Below, piece after piece: positions 1 through 8,882 of a stretch of 57,355 nt of DNA. The notes beneath the pieces were generated by a model. It worked only from the letters and a program-made list of their open reading frames with translations. It searched no databases and was not told where the DNA came from. The DNA is from Novosphingobium sp. Chol11. Its GTDB lineage: Bacteria; Pseudomonadota; Alphaproteobacteria; Sphingomonadales; Sphingomonadaceae. Location: positions 92,432 through 149,786 of the forward strand of contig NZ_CAMBTS010000001.1 of assembly GCF_945870625.1 (NCBI RefSeq), read 5' to 3'. Every line of letters begins with the position of its first letter. Positions within the stretch are counted from its first letter, which is position 1. The position numbers and the translations under genes are program-made.

Positions 1-60
1 CGGAACATTCGGGCCAAGCCAGACTTCTCGACCGAGAAGCAAATCTATAATGTCTACTGA
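1..60 (+). CDS. 3' end of an unidentified protein
   Basis: An open frame enters from the left edge and ends at TGA 58-60, giving 19 residues that finish in IYNVY. The fragment is too short to assign a family. The final aromatic residue would suit an outer-membrane beta-barrel but does not prove one. Only 44 nt separate it from the sulfate-binding protein gene on the same strand, so it could be the preceding gene of the same operon. Confidence 0.5.
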   Translation, partial: RNIRAKPDFSTEKQIYNVY

Positions 61-104
61 ATAACTTGAGTATATACCCAGCGTCACAACCGGGAGGCCC
101 GAAA

Positions 105-1136
105 ATGATCCGCCGTGCTTTTATCACGAGAATGCTGACGGCTGGCACGCTGAGTGCCGGGCTGATGCTGGCGGCATGTTCGGGCAAGCCGTCGAATCCC
201 GACGCGATTGAGCTGACCAACGTTTCCTATGATCCCACGCGGGAGCTTTATCAGGATATCAACCCGGCGTTCGCGGCGCTGTGGAAACAGAAAACCGGCA
301 AAGACGTTACCTTCAAAATGAGCCATGGCGGCTCGGGCAAGCAGAGCCGCGCGATCATCGATGGCCTTTCCGCCGATGTAGCCACGCTGGCGTTGGCCTA
401 CGATATCGATGCGATTGCGGCCAAGAGCAAACTGCTCCCCGCCGATTGGCAAAAAGCGCTGCCTGACAACAGCGCGCCCTACACCTCGACCATCGTTTTT
501 CTGGTGCGCAAGGGCAATCCCAAGGCCATCAGGGACTGGGCCGATCTCATCAAGCCGGGCGTGGAAGTGATCACTCCTAATCCCAAGACCGGCGGCGGCG
601 CGCGCTGGAATTTCCTTGCGGCTTGGGCATATGGCCGAACGGCTGGTGGCTCTGAAGCGGCGGCAGAAAGCTATGTGAAGCAGCTATTTGCCCATGTGCC
701 CGTGCTTGATAGCGGCGCGCGCGGTGCGACGACCACATTTGTCGAGCGCGGCATCGGCGACGTGCTGATTTCCTGGGAGAACGAGGCTTTGCTGGCGCAA
801 GTCAAGCTGGGCAAGGGCAAGTTTGAAATCATCACGCCGTCGGTCTCGATCCTGGCCGAGCCCACCGTTGCGGTCATCACCGAGAACGCCAAGAAGCATG
901 GCAATGCCGAAGTTGCCGATGCCTATCTGCGCTTCCTTTACACGCCCGAGGCGCAAACCGCGATTGCGCGCAATTTTTATCGGCCGCGCGATCCGAAAGT
1001 CGCCGAGCAGTTCAAGGTGCAGTTCCCGGCGATGACACTGGTGAGCGTTGACCGTGACTTCGGCGGATGGGCCAAAGCGCAAAAAACCTATTTCGACGAT
1101 GGCGGCGTTTTTGACCGGATCACCGGGCAGAAATAG
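105..1136 (+). CDS. sbp: sulfate ABC transporter substrate-binding lipoprotein
   Basis: Periplasmic sulfate (or thiosulfate) receptor that feeds the CysTWA transporter; 343 residues, normal for the Sbp/CysP family. The N-terminus has a charged start, a hydrophobic stretch and a lipobox LAAC with the lipidated Cys at residue 25, so the protein is probably membrane-anchored rather than freely periplasmic. Family hallmarks such as an early SYDP-like strand, [11 protein letters not shown] and [16 protein letters not shown] are visible. The ATG at 105 is preferred over an upstream TTG at 66 because GGGAGG lies 7 nt before it and it places the signal peptide correctly. It is followed after 58 nt by cysT, and genomic order and function indicate one operon. 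Confidence 0.96.
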   Translation: MIRRAFITRMLTAGTLSAGLMLAACSGKPSNPDAIELTNVSYDPTRELYQDINPAFAALWKQKTGKDVTFKMSHGGSGKQSRAIIDGLSADVATLALAYDIDAIAAKSKLLPADWQKALPDNSAPYTSTIVFLVRKGNPKAIRDWADLIKPGVEVITPNPKTGGGARWNFLAAWAYGRTAGGSEAAAESYVKQLFAHVPVLDSGARGATTTFVERGIGDVLISWENEALLAQVKLGKGKFEIITPSVSILAEPTVAVITENAKKHGNAEVADAYLRFLYTPEAQTAIARNFYRPRDPKVAEQFKVQFPAMTLVSVDRDFGGWAKAQKTYFDDGGVFDRITGQK

Positions 1137-1194
1137 TAAGCCGATCCCTGAGTTTAGCGCTTTCCAACCACTCTGATTGAGCAGATCACTGCAG

Positions 1195-2046
1195 ATGCCG
1201 ACAATCACGCAACAAAGACGCGCATGGCTTGAGCCATCGGTTATGCCGGGCTTTGGCCTGACCTTCGGGTTCACGCTGAGCTGGCTCGGTCTGATCGTGC
1301 TGATCCCGCTGGCCACCATCCTGCTCAAAGCCGCTGGCATGGGCTGGCAGGAGTTTGTTGCAGTTGGCCTCTCGCCTCGCGCGATCGCGTCGTATCGGCT
1401 CAGTTTTGGCACAGCAGCTGCCGCCGGGCTGGTCAACGCAGTGCTCGGCTTGCTCGTCGCGTGGGTTCTGGTGCGGTATCGTTTTCCGGGCAAGCGGGTG
1501 GTGAGCGCGCTGGTCGATCTGCCGTTTGCATTGCCGACTGCCGTGGCGGGCATTGCGCTGACAGCGCTTTATGCGCCGAATGGCTGGATCGGCCAGTTTT
1601 TGGAGCCGATCGGCATCAAGGTGGCGTTTACCCCCATCGGCATCATCATCGCGCTCATTTTCGTGGGGTTGCCGTTTGTGGTGCGCTCGGTCGAGCCGGT
1701 GCTGGCAGATCTTGGCCGCGATGTCGAAGAAGCCGCCGCCACGCTTGGCGCGTCAAGGTTTCAAACCTTCAACCGCGTGATCATGCCCGCCATCGGCCCA
1801 GCGCTGCTGACCGGATTTGCGCTCGCCTTCGCCCGCGGCGTTGGCGAATATGGGTCGGTCATCTTCATTTCGGGCAATATGCCCGGGCGCACCGAGATTG
1901 CGCCGCTGCTGATTGTTACCCAGCTTGAGCAATACGACTTTAACGGGGCGACCGCGATTGCGGTGGTGATGATGCTCGTCTCCTTCACCATCCTCCTGTT
2001 GATCAACGGCATTCAGGCCGCCAGCCGCCGGAGAATGGGGATATGA
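1195..2046 (+). CDS. cysT: sulfate ABC transporter permease CysT
   Basis: Inner-membrane permease subunit, 283 residues, with about six hydrophobic helices. It pairs with CysW to form the channel for sulfate import. The MetI-like coupling loop [10 protein letters not shown]...[16 protein letters not shown] and the GEYGSV signature of sulfate permeases are present. I chose the ATG at 1195; a TTG lies upstream at 1177 and another ATG at 1243 begins directly at the conserved MPGF region, so the exact start is uncertain by up to 16 codons. The stop codon overlaps the cysW start (ATGA), typical of translational coupling. Confidence 0.95.
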   Translation: MPTITQQRRAWLEPSVMPGFGLTFGFTLSWLGLIVLIPLATILLKAAGMGWQEFVAVGLSPRAIASYRLSFGTAAAAGLVNAVLGLLVAWVLVRYRFPGKRVVSALVDLPFALPTAVAGIALTALYAPNGWIGQFLEPIGIKVAFTPIGIIIALIFVGLPFVVRSVEPVLADLGRDVEEAAATLGASRFQTFNRVIMPAIGPALLTGFALAFARGVGEYGSVIFISGNMPGRTEIAPLLIVTQLEQYDFNGATAIAVVMMLVSFTILLLINGIQAASRRRMGI

Positions 2047-2891
2047 GCCGCGAAACAGCCCTACGCGCGACCAGCGAGGGCCGCCTCTGGCAAGCGTTGC
2101 TGATTGGCGGCGCGCTCGCGTTCCTTGGCATTTTTCTTGCGCTGCCGTTGATCGCCGTCTTTGCCGAGGCGTTCAAGACGGGCCTTGGTGCCTTCGTCCT
2201 CGCGGTCCAAACCCCCGACGCGCTGGCCTCGATCAGGCTCACCCTGTTCATCGCCGCGATCAGCGTGCCGCTCAACATGATCTTTGGCATCGCAGCTAGT
2301 TGGGCGATCACAAAGTTCGAATTTTCGGGCAAGGCACTGCTGATCACGCTCATCGATCTGCCGTTCTCGATCTCGCCTGTGGTTTCGGGGCTCATTTTCG
2401 TCCTGCTGTTCGGTGCCAACGGCGTGGTCGGCCCGTGGCTTGCCGCGCATGATCTGAAGATTATCTTTGCGGTTCCCGGTATCGTGCTGGCGACGCTGTT
2501 CATCACCTTTCCCTTCGTGGCCCGCGAACTCATTCCGCTGATGATGGAGCAGGGCAAATCAGAAGAAGAGGCCGCACTCTCGTTAGGCGCGAACGGCTGG
2601 CAGACTTTCTGGTACGTTACCTTGCCCAATATCCGCTGGGGTCTGCTCTATGGCGTGCTCTTGTGCAATGCGCGGGCGATGGGCGAATTCGGCGCTGTCT
2701 CGGTGGTTTCGGGGCATATTCGGGGCGAAACCAACACCATGCCGCTGCATGTCGAGATCCTCTACAATGAGTATGATTTCGTCGGCGCGTTCGCGGTAGC
2801 GTCGTTGCTCGCGCTGTTGGCGCTGGTAACGCTGGTCGCCAAGAGCGTTCTGGAATGGCGCTTCGATATGAATTCAGGAGCAGGCCATTGA
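2043..2891 (+). CDS. cysW: sulfate ABC transporter permease CysW
   Basis: Second permease half of the sulfate importer, 282 residues, multi-spanning. The EAA coupling loop ([24 protein letters not shown]) and the [16 protein letters not shown] segment are characteristic of CysW. Its start overlaps the cysT stop by 4 nt and its stop overlaps the TTG start of cysA by 4 nt, so three subunits are made from one tightly coupled message. Confidence 0.96.
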   Translation: MSRETALRATSEGRLWQALLIGGALAFLGIFLALPLIAVFAEAFKTGLGAFVLAVQTPDALASIRLTLFIAAISVPLNMIFGIAASWAITKFEFSGKALLITLIDLPFSISPVVSGLIFVLLFGANGVVGPWLAAHDLKIIFAVPGIVLATLFITFPFVARELIPLMMEQGKSEEEAALSLGANGWQTFWYVTLPNIRWGLLYGVLLCNARAMGEFGAVSVVSGHIRGETNTMPLHVEILYNEYDFVGAFAVASLLALLALVTLVAKSVLEWRFDMNSGAGH

Positions 2892-3880
2892 TCCGCTGCA
2901 ACGCCATTACCAAGCGCTTTGGCTCTTTTGCCGCGCTCCACGGCATCGATCTGCATGTCCGGCAGGGCGAGTTCATCGCTTTGTTGGGACCATCGGGATC
3001 GGGCAAGACGACGCTGCTGCGGATCATCGCGGGGCTTGAGTTTCAAGATTCGGGCCAAGTCCTGTTCGCAGACGAAGACGTCTCAAAGCGCAATGTCGCT
3101 GATCGCCATGTCGGCTTCGTGTTTCAGAACTACGCGCTGTTTCGCCATATGAACGTTGCACACAACGTGGCGTTCGGGCTTTCGGTGCGCAAAGGCCGCG
3201 ATAAGCCAAGCCGCGCGGCGATCAACGAACGGGCGGAGGAACTGCTCCGCCTGGTTCAGCTCGAAGGGCTGGGCGCGCGTTATCCCTCGCAGCTTTCAGG
3301 CGGCCAGCGCCAGCGGGTGGCGCTCGCCCGCGCATTGGCGATCGAGCCAAAGCTGCTCCTGCTCGATGAGCCGTTCGGCGCGCTCGACGCCAAAGTGCGC
3401 AAGGATCTGCGCCGCTGGCTGCGCGATCTGCACAAGGCGATGGGTCTCACCTCGATTTTCGTGACGCACGATCAGGAAGAAGCGCTGGAGCTTGCCGACC
3501 GGGTCGTGGTGATGAACGAAGGCCGAATCGAGCAGATCGGCACGCCGGAAGAAATCTACATGAACCCGGCGACCCCGTTCGTGTCGCACTTCGTCGGCGA
3601 AACCAACCGTGTTGGGCAAGGGGGCGAGGAACTGCATTTTCGCCCGCATGACACCGCGCTGGTCAGTCAAGGCGGCGAAGCCGTGCTGGTCGATAACGTG
3701 TTTCGCAAAGGCGGTGTGTGGCGGATCGAGGGGATCCTGCAGACGCAGCAGATTCTGGTCGAGATCGACCTTGATGCCGCTTCAACCCCTCCTTCACTGG
3801 GCGAGATCATCCAAATCCGTCCGCGCCAGTTCCGTTCTTTCAACCAAGCAGGAGCACAGATTAAAGGAGAACCCCAATGA
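2888..3880 (+). CDS. cysA: sulfate ABC transporter ATP-binding protein CysA
   Basis: Cytoplasmic ATPase driving sulfate import, 330 residues. The ABC domain shows Walker [10 protein letters not shown] (about residues 34-42), signature LSGGQRQR (about 137), Walker B LLLLDEP followed by FGALD, and a TOBE-like C-terminal part. No ATG fits the usual N-terminus; a TTG at 2888 gives [12 protein letters not shown], lies downstream of CAGGAGCAGG, and overlaps the cysW stop as TTGA, so I take it as the start. The stop overlaps the ATG of the yezD-like gene. Confidence 0.96.
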   Translation: MIRCNAITKRFGSFAALHGIDLHVRQGEFIALLGPSGSGKTTLLRIIAGLEFQDSGQVLFADEDVSKRNVADRHVGFVFQNYALFRHMNVAHNVAFGLSVRKGRDKPSRAAINERAEELLRLVQLEGLGARYPSQLSGGQRQRVALARALAIEPKLLLLDEPFGALDAKVRKDLRRWLRDLHKAMGLTSIFVTHDQEEALELADRVVVMNEGRIEQIGTPEEIYMNPATPFVSHFVGETNRVGQGGEELHFRPHDTALVSQGGEAVLVDNVFRKGGVWRIEGILQTQQILVEIDLDAASTPPSLGEIIQIRPRQFRSFNQAGAQIKGEPQ

Positions 3881-4053
3881 CCTTAGACCCCGCCGCGCCG
3901 CAAGACGACGCGCAGCGGCATCTTGAAGAAAGCATCACCAGTGTGCGCGAGGCGCTGACTGGGCTTCGTTTCGGCACTGTCTTGTTGACGGTTCACGAAG
4001 GCCGCGTCGTTCAGATCGACGTGACCGAGAAGAAACGCCTGAAGCCGACCTGA
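3877..4053 (+). CDS. yezD: YezD family (DUF2292) small protein
   Basis: A 58-residue protein starting [11 protein letters not shown]. Its core, an amphipathic helix followed by [25 protein letters not shown], matches the YezD/DUF2292 family pattern of a short helix plus a GxVxxxxxxGRVVQIxxTEK hairpin. The molecular function is unknown. The ATG overlaps the cysA stop (ATGA) and AAAGGAGAA precedes it closely, so it belongs to the sulfate transporter operon. From what I know, YezD proteins recur beside sulfur-assimilation genes, which this context supports. It is likely to be missed by gene callers with a 60-residue minimum. Confidence 0.85.
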   Translation: MTLDPAAPQDDAQRHLEESITSVREALTGLRFGTVLLTVHEGRVVQIDVTEKKRLKPT

Positions 4054-4064
4054 GTTTTTTATCG

Positions 4065-4077
4065 GCCGGTATCCGGC
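4065..4077. other. short hairpin between yezD and the TonB receptor
   Basis: A perfect 5-bp stem GCCGG-TAT-CCGGC sits 11 nt after the yezD stop. A T-run (4055-4060) precedes rather than follows it, so it is not a standard intrinsic terminator on the plus strand. The right-hand ACCGG near 4105 could compete for the same CCGGT strand, giving a possible two-state leader. That alternative fold is inference only. Confidence 0.3.
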
Positions 4078-4152
4078 TAAAGCACCAACCCCCTTCACAT
4101 TGCCAACCGGACCACTGGAGGCATCGTGACCCTTGATCAAAAGGATCTTGCG

Positions 4153-6627
4153 ATGATTTCCCGTTTTATCCTCCTTCTGGGGGCGACCCCGCTTGTCTTG
4201 CTTGCAAGCCCCGCTTTTGGAGCAGCAGAAGCGCCTGAGCCTGTACCTCAACAGCAGTCCACTTCGGTCGGCACTGGCCAGGATGACAGCGACACCATTG
4301 TTGTGACCGCGCGCCGCCGCGCTGAAACCGCGCAGGACGTGCCGCTGGCGATCTCGGTGGTCGGCGGCGACCGGATCGACAGTACGGGCGCCTTCAACGT
4401 CGGCCGCTTGCAGCAACTTACCCCGACTTTGCAGTTCTATTCGTCCAACCCGCGCAACACGGCGGTCAACATACGCGGCATCGGTGTGCCGTTTGGCCTG
4501 ACCAACGATGGCATCGAGCAGGGCGTTGGCATCTACGTCGACGACGTTTATTTCGCGCGCGTCGCGTCCTCGACCTTCGATTTTCTGGATGTCAAACAGA
4601 TCGAGGTTCTGCGCGGGCCGCAGGGCACGCTTTATGGCAAAAACACAACCGCAGGCGCTATCAACATCACCAGCCGCCAGCCGACCTTCGATTTCGAGGG
4701 CCGGGCCGAAGCCAGCGCGGGCAATCTCGGCTTTTTTCAGTTTAAGGGTGCACTATCCGGGCCGCTGTCAGACAAGCTTGCGGCGCGCGTGGCGGTCTCT
4801 TTGAGCAAGCGCAACGGCACACTTTTCAACGTGGCGACCAACCGCCGGATCAACGAACAGGATAACCTTGGCCTGCGGGGACAATTGTTGTTCAAGCCGG
4901 GCGAAAGGATCGAACTGACGCTGGCCGGCGATTACAGTCGGCAGAATCCAGAGTGCTGCGCGCAGATTTTTGTTCGCACCGGCCTGACCCAGCGTGCGCT
5001 CAACCGACAATACGCTACGCTGGCAACGGCGCTCAACTATGCAGTGCCCAGCACCAACCCGTTTGATCGGATGACCGACGTCGATGCCGAGCTGCGCGCA
5101 AAAAACGAGATCGGCGGCGTATCGCTGCGCGCGAAGTTCGAGACTGGCCTCGGCGATCTGACCTCGGTTACGGCGTGGCGGTTCTGGGATTGGGATCCTT
5201 CGAACGACCGCGACTTTCTGGGGCTGCCGATCACCACGAAATCCCAGAATTCTTCCCGCCAGGACCAGTATACGCAGGAACTGCGCCTTGCGGGGGAACG
5301 GGGGCGGCTTGGCTATGTGCTGGGTGCCTTCGGTTTTTATCAGAAGATCCAGACCAACGGCACACAAGAGCAGGGATCGGCGGCCAGCCGGTTCCTGATC
5401 ACGCCGTCGAATGCGCTTTCGAACGATCCCTCGGTCCTCGGTGGCCTTACCGCGAAAAACGACATCTCGTTCAAGAACACCAGCGCCGCATTGTTCGGTA
5501 AGCTGACCTGGAAGCTGACCGACACGGTTTCGCTGCAGCCGGGCTTCCGCGTCAATTATGACAAGAAGGAAGGCCGCTATAGCTCGGTTGTCACGACCGG
5601 TTCGGGCAATCTGCTGGTGTTCAAAACCGCCGCACAAGGCGGCAACTCGGCGCGTGAGCGGGCGCAACTCGCCGTTCTATCGCCGCAGTTCTTTGAAGCT
5701 AACTTCAGCGACTGGAACTTCTCGTATGACATCACCGCCGCTTGGGACGTGACGCCCGACATTTACGCCTATGCGACTTATGCGAAGAGCTTCAAGACGG
5801 GCGGGGTCAACCTGAACGGGGTTCCGGCGGACGCCGCAGGCGTGCCGCTGCTCGAACTTGCCACAGTCGCGCCGGAATCGGTCAACCACTTCGAAGTGGG
5901 CATCAAAACGCAGTTCCTCGATCGAAAGGCGACCTTCAATCTGGCCGCGTTTCGCACCGATATCGGCAATTATCAGGCGCTGGTGTCCAATTACACAGTT
6001 GGTGCGCTGCGCGGTTATCTGGCCAATGCGGATAAGGCGCGCTCACAAGGTATCGAAGCTGATCTGTCATTTCGCCCGAGCCCGCGCTTCAATATTTATG
6101 GCAACGGCGCCTATACCGACGCCAAATATGTCAAGTTCACCAATGCCCCGTGCCCGCCCGAATTGTCGGGCGGCAGCCAGCCGATCGACGCCAATGGCAA
6201 CTTGACCAGCCCTGTCAGCCCCAAGGGCACGCCGGGCGGGGTCAGTCCGCTCAGTTGTGACATTTCCGGTCAAAGCCTGCCGGGGGTGTCGAAATGGTCG
6301 TTCTCTTATGGCGCTGAGGCCAACCTGCCGGTGCAGGTTTTTGGCCGCGAATCGCAGGCCTATGTCGGGTTCGATGGGAACTATCGTTCGGCTTGGTCGT
6401 CCAACCCCAGCCGGTCGGACTACACGCAGGTCGATGGCTATGCGCTGAGCAATTTCCGGTTCGGTCTGCGTACCGACTCCGGCTTCGATGTGTTTGGCTG
6501 GGTGCGCAACGCCTTCGATGTTCGTTACTTTGATCAACTAGCCGTCGGCCCCGGCAACACCGGGCTGATCGTTGGCAACGTCGGCGACCCGCGCACGTTT
6601 GGCGGCACGGTCAAGTTCACGTTCTGA
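4153..6627 (+). CDS. TonB-dependent receptor
   Basis: Outer-membrane gated transporter of 824 residues. A signal peptide (residues 1-23, cleavage after AFG) is followed by a TonB-box-like DTIVVTA (47-53), a plug domain with IRGIGV and the LRGPQGTLYGKNTTAGAINI signature, and a long beta-barrel ending in the C-terminal signature VKFTF with terminal Phe. The ATG at 4153 has AAGGA 7 nt upstream and gives a clean signal peptide; a GTG at 4126 is possible but adds 9 polar residues. The ligand cannot be read from sequence. Its position 99 nt behind the sulfate operon suggests a sulfur-containing substrate such as a sulfonate or sulfate ester. Confidence 0.93.
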   Translation: MISRFILLLGATPLVLLASPAFGAAEAPEPVPQQQSTSVGTGQDDSDTIVVTARRRAETAQDVPLAISVVGGDRIDSTGAFNVGRLQQLTPTLQFYSSNPRNTAVNIRGIGVPFGLTNDGIEQGVGIYVDDVYFARVASSTFDFLDVKQIEVLRGPQGTLYGKNTTAGAINITSRQPTFDFEGRAEASAGNLGFFQFKGALSGPLSDKLAARVAVSLSKRNGTLFNVATNRRINEQDNLGLRGQLLFKPGERIELTLAGDYSRQNPECCAQIFVRTGLTQRALNRQYATLATALNYAVPSTNPFDRMTDVDAELRAKNEIGGVSLRAKFETGLGDLTSVTAWRFWDWDPSNDRDFLGLPITTKSQNSSRQDQYTQELRLAGERGRLGYVLGAFGFYQKIQTNGTQEQGSAASRFLITPSNALSNDPSVLGGLTAKNDISFKNTSAALFGKLTWKLTDTVSLQPGFRVNYDKKEGRYSSVVTTGSGNLLVFKTAAQGGNSARERAQLAVLSPQFFEANFSDWNFSYDITAAWDVTPDIYAYATYAKSFKTGGVNLNGVPADAAGVPLLELATVAPESVNHFEVGIKTQFLDRKATFNLAAFRTDIGNYQALVSNYTVGALRGYLANADKARSQGIEADLSFRPSPRFNIYGNGAYTDAKYVKFTNAPCPPELSGGSQPIDANGNLTSPVSPKGTPGGVSPLSCDISGQSLPGVSKWSFSYGAEANLPVQVFGRESQAYVGFDGNYRSAWSSNPSRSDYTQVDGYALSNFRFGLRTDSGFDVFGWVRNAFDVRYFDQLAVGPGNTGLIVGNVGDPRTFGGTVKFTF

Positions 6628-6632
6628 TAGGT

Positions 6633-6668
6633 GGGAGGTGCCAGTGGAGCGATCCTCTGGCACCTTCC
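6633..6668. terminator. bidirectional terminator-like hairpin
   Basis: Between two convergent stop codons lies a 12-bp stem: GGGAGGTGCCAG pairs with CTGGCACCTTCC, with one G-T wobble and a 12-nt loop. There is no clear T-run on either side, so it may act as a Rho-assisted or transcript-stabilising end for both the receptor gene and the GFA gene. Confidence 0.6.
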
Positions 6669-7064
6669 TCAGGCCCAGAGGTCCAGCACAAGCTTCCCGC
6701 TCACCGGCAGGTCTTCGAAAGTATCCAGCCCATCGAAGTGGTCGATAGGCAGCGTGGCGACATCCGCCGGTTCGGCCATGCGCATATTCACAGCAAGCCT
6801 GACGCGCCCTTCCTCGTCGGGCGACCGGGCGCGCCACCAGATGATGCAGCCGCAGTTCTCGCAAAAGTGGAACTCGGTTGTGCGTCCGCGAACATAGGCG
6901 CGGGTCTGGCCGTGGGTGCTGAACCGTTCGTTTTCGTAGTCATAGGCCCAGAGCGCGCCATAACGGCGGCAAACCTTGCAATTGCACGCCGTTACCGAGC
7001 CCGGATCGCCGTTGATCGACCACCTTGCCGCGCCGCAATGGCAAGCGCCCTCGATCGTTGCCAT
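6669..7064 (-). CDS. GFA family zinc-binding protein
   Basis: 131-residue protein of the glutathione-dependent formaldehyde-activating enzyme-like (GFA/CENP-V) fold. The zinc-binding cysteines are in the expected pattern: CHC (8, 10), CNCKVC (27, 29, 32) and CENCGC (68, 71, 73). Most members are not shown to act on formaldehyde, so the substrate is unknown. It lies 4 nt downstream of the AIM24-family gene on the same strand and is probably cotranscribed with it. Confidence 0.9.
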   Translation of the reverse strand: MATIEGACHCGAARWSINGDPGSVTACNCKVCRRYGALWAYDYENERFSTHGQTRAYVRGRTTEFHFCENCGCIIWWRARSPDEEGRVRLAVNMRMAEPADVATLPIDHFDGLDTFEDLPVSGKLVLDLWA

Positions 7065-7068
7065 GGGC

Positions 7069-7908
7069 TCAATTGTTGCCCTGAATGAAGTCGCCCAGCA
7101 CGCCCAGCGCCGAGCCTTCGCCGCGGTTTTGTCCGCCGCCCGGAATGGCTGCAGCTGCTATGCGTCCAGCCAGCCGCGCAAACGGCAGCGACTGGATCCA
7201 CACTTTGCCCGGGCCCGTGAGCCTTGCAAAAAACAAGCCTTCGCCGCCGAACAGCACGCTCTTCACCCCGCCAGCCGTCACCAGATCAAAATCGACGCCC
7301 GCTGTATACGCCGCAAGGCAGCCGGTATCGACATGCACTTGTTCGCCGGGGGCAAGCGTGCGCTCAACCAATGTGCCGCCCATTTGCACAAAAACCCAGC
7401 CATCGCCCTCAAGCTTCTGCATGATGAAGCCTTCGCCGCCGAACAGGCCGGTCATCACTTTGCGCTGAAAGGCGATACCGATCGAAACACCGCGGGCGGC
7501 GGCCAGAAAGCTGTCTTTCTGGCAAATCAGCGTGCCGCCAACATCGGAGAGCTTGATCGGCAGGATCGCGCCGGGGGTAGGGGAGGCGAACGCGACCCTC
7601 GCTTTGCCGCTGCCATTGTGGGTGAACACGGTGATGAACAGGCTTTCGCCGGTGATCAGCCGCTTGCCCGCGCCGAGCAGTTTGCCCATGAAACCGCCTT
7701 CGTTTGCGGCGGCGCTGCCATCTCCGAACACGGTGGTCATGTCGATGCTGGCATCTTTCCACACGAATGCACCCGCTTCGGCCACGGCGCTTTCGCCCGG
7801 ATCAAGCTCGATCTCGACGAATTGCAGTTCCTGCCCCTTGATGTCGAAGTCGATATCGTCAGCGATGCTTGCGCTGCGTGCATGGTGCCAGGGATTGTTC
7901 GATGCCAT
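7069..7908 (-). CDS. AIM24 / TIGR00266 family protein
   Basis: 279-residue beta-rich protein of the AIM24 family, with internal repeats of Gly-rich strands such as GGEGFIMQKLEGDGWVFVQMGG and LFGGEGLFFARLTGPGKVWIQSLPF. The family is conserved in bacteria and mitochondria, but its biochemical role in bacteria is not established. The start at 7908 (MASNNPWHH) is chosen because GGAGAG lies just upstream; the open frame extends further upstream without homologous-looking sequence. It is the first gene of a two-gene minus-strand unit with the GFA gene and is divergent from ahpC. Confidence 0.88.
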   Translation of the reverse strand: MASNNPWHHARSASIADDIDFDIKGQELQFVEIELDPGESAVAEAGAFVWKDASIDMTTVFGDGSAAANEGGFMGKLLGAGKRLITGESLFITVFTHNGSGKARVAFASPTPGAILPIKLSDVGGTLICQKDSFLAAARGVSIGIAFQRKVMTGLFGGEGFIMQKLEGDGWVFVQMGGTLVERTLAPGEQVHVDTGCLAAYTAGVDFDLVTAGGVKSVLFGGEGLFFARLTGPGKVWIQSLPFARLAGRIAAAAIPGGGQNRGEGSALGVLGDFIQGNN

Positions 7909-8076
7909 CAGCTCTCTCCGTCTTTGAAGCCCGATCATAATAGCCATTTCGCGATGACAAAACAGCGATGAAGTTGCCGGGGCGAATCGGGCGCTCGGAA
8001 CCTCTCGCGCACCGCGCCGTTTTCCCTGCAACCGCGCATTGATCGATTGGCTCAATCACCTTGATCTGACTTCATC

Positions 8077-8105
8077 ATTAGCCATTGCGGGCATCGCCAG
8101 CTAAT
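8077..8105. promoter_or_regulatory. inverted repeat upstream of ahpC
   Basis: ATTAGC at 8077-8082 is repeated inverted as GCTAAT at 8100-8105, with 17 nt between, in the divergent region 55-84 nt upstream of the ahpC start. It could be an operator for a peroxide regulator such as OxyR, but it does not clearly match the ATAG-N7-CTAT pattern, so the assignment is tentative. Confidence 0.3.
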
Positions 8106-8160
8106 AGAACAACAGGCTCCGGCGCGCATGTCGGGAGTCGCAAGATAAAAGGATTTCACC

Positions 8161-8724
8161 ATGTCACTCGTCGGAACCAGCATTCTGCCGTTCTCCACCC
8201 AGGCCTATTATCAGGGCAAGTTCGTTCCCGTGAGCGAGGCCGATGTGGCCGGCAAGTGGGCGGTTTTCTTTTTCTACCCGGCTGATTTCACGTTTGTCTG
8301 CCCGACCGAACTGGAAGACCTCGCGCACAAACATGACGAACTGCTGGCCATGGGTGTCGAGGTTTACTCAGTCTCGACCGACACGCATTTCAGCCACAAG
8401 GCATGGCACGACAGCAGCCCGGCCATCGGCAAGATCAACTACTACATGCTTGGCGATCCCACCGGCACGATCACCCGCAATTTCGACGTGATGCGCGAGG
8501 GCCAAGGCCTTGCCGATCGCGGGACCTTTGTGGTCGATCCCGATGGCGTGATCCAGATCATGGAAACCACCTGCGAGGGCGTTGGCCGCAATGCCGAGGA
8601 ACTGGTTCGCAAGATCAAGGCTGCGCAGTATGTGCGCGCGCATCCCGGCGAAGTGTGCCCGGCCAAGTGGGAGCAGGGCGAAGAGACGCTTGCTCCGTCT
8701 TTCGATCTTGTCGGCAAAATCTGA
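8161..8724 (+). CDS. ahpC: alkyl hydroperoxide reductase subunit C (peroxiredoxin)
   Basis: Typical 2-Cys peroxiredoxin of 187 residues that reduces H2O2 and organic hydroperoxides in the cytoplasm. The peroxidatic Cys47 is in FTFVCPTE and the resolving Cys166 is in GEVCPAKW, matching the AhpC subfamily that is recycled by AhpF. AAAAGG lies 8 nt before the ATG. The reductase partner ahpF follows 158 nt downstream, separated by strong hairpins. Total length equals the enterobacterial AhpC length. Confidence 0.98.
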   Translation: MSLVGTSILPFSTQAYYQGKFVPVSEADVAGKWAVFFFYPADFTFVCPTELEDLAHKHDELLAMGVEVYSVSTDTHFSHKAWHDSSPAIGKINYYMLGDPTGTITRNFDVMREGQGLADRGTFVVDPDGVIQIMETTCEGVGRNAEELVRKIKAAQYVRAHPGEVCPAKWEQGEETLAPSFDLVGKI

Positions 8725-8733
8725 TTGAGCGTT

Positions 8734-8759
8734 CGGCCCGGGCTCCCTCTCCCGGGCCG
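8734..8759 (+). terminator. strong GC hairpin between ahpC and ahpF
   Basis: A perfect 9-bp stem CGGCCCGGG / CCCGGGCCG with an 8-nt pyrimidine loop starts 9 nt after the ahpC stop. A second GC-rich stem (GGCGC/GCGCC around 8772-8787) follows, then a C-run and TTTT near 8806-8812. Together these look like a partial terminator or 3' stabilising structure that would make more ahpC than ahpF message. Confidence 0.55.
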
Positions 8760-8827
8760 CCGGGCGGCGCTGGCGCTGATATGCGCCGGGCCGCCGGCCC
8801 CCCCTTTTGATCGCTGCGTCACTGCGT

Positions 8828-8851
8828 CACCGGGCCCACAGCCCGGCGGTG
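8828..8851. repeat. third hairpin upstream of ahpF
   Basis: CCGGGC (8830-8835) pairs with GCCCGG (8841-8846) across a 5-nt loop, and the flanking CAC can pair with GTG after a small bulge. It lies 32 nt upstream of the ahpF ATG and may shape the ahpF leader. Confidence 0.4.
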
Positions 8852-8882
8852 CGGCCCCGCGCCTGTCTGAAAGCTACTCGCC

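Noticed and set aside
4054..4125. A SAM-II type riboswitch before the TonB receptor
   Set aside because: The conserved pseudoknot core of SAM-II is not present; only short generic stems are seen.
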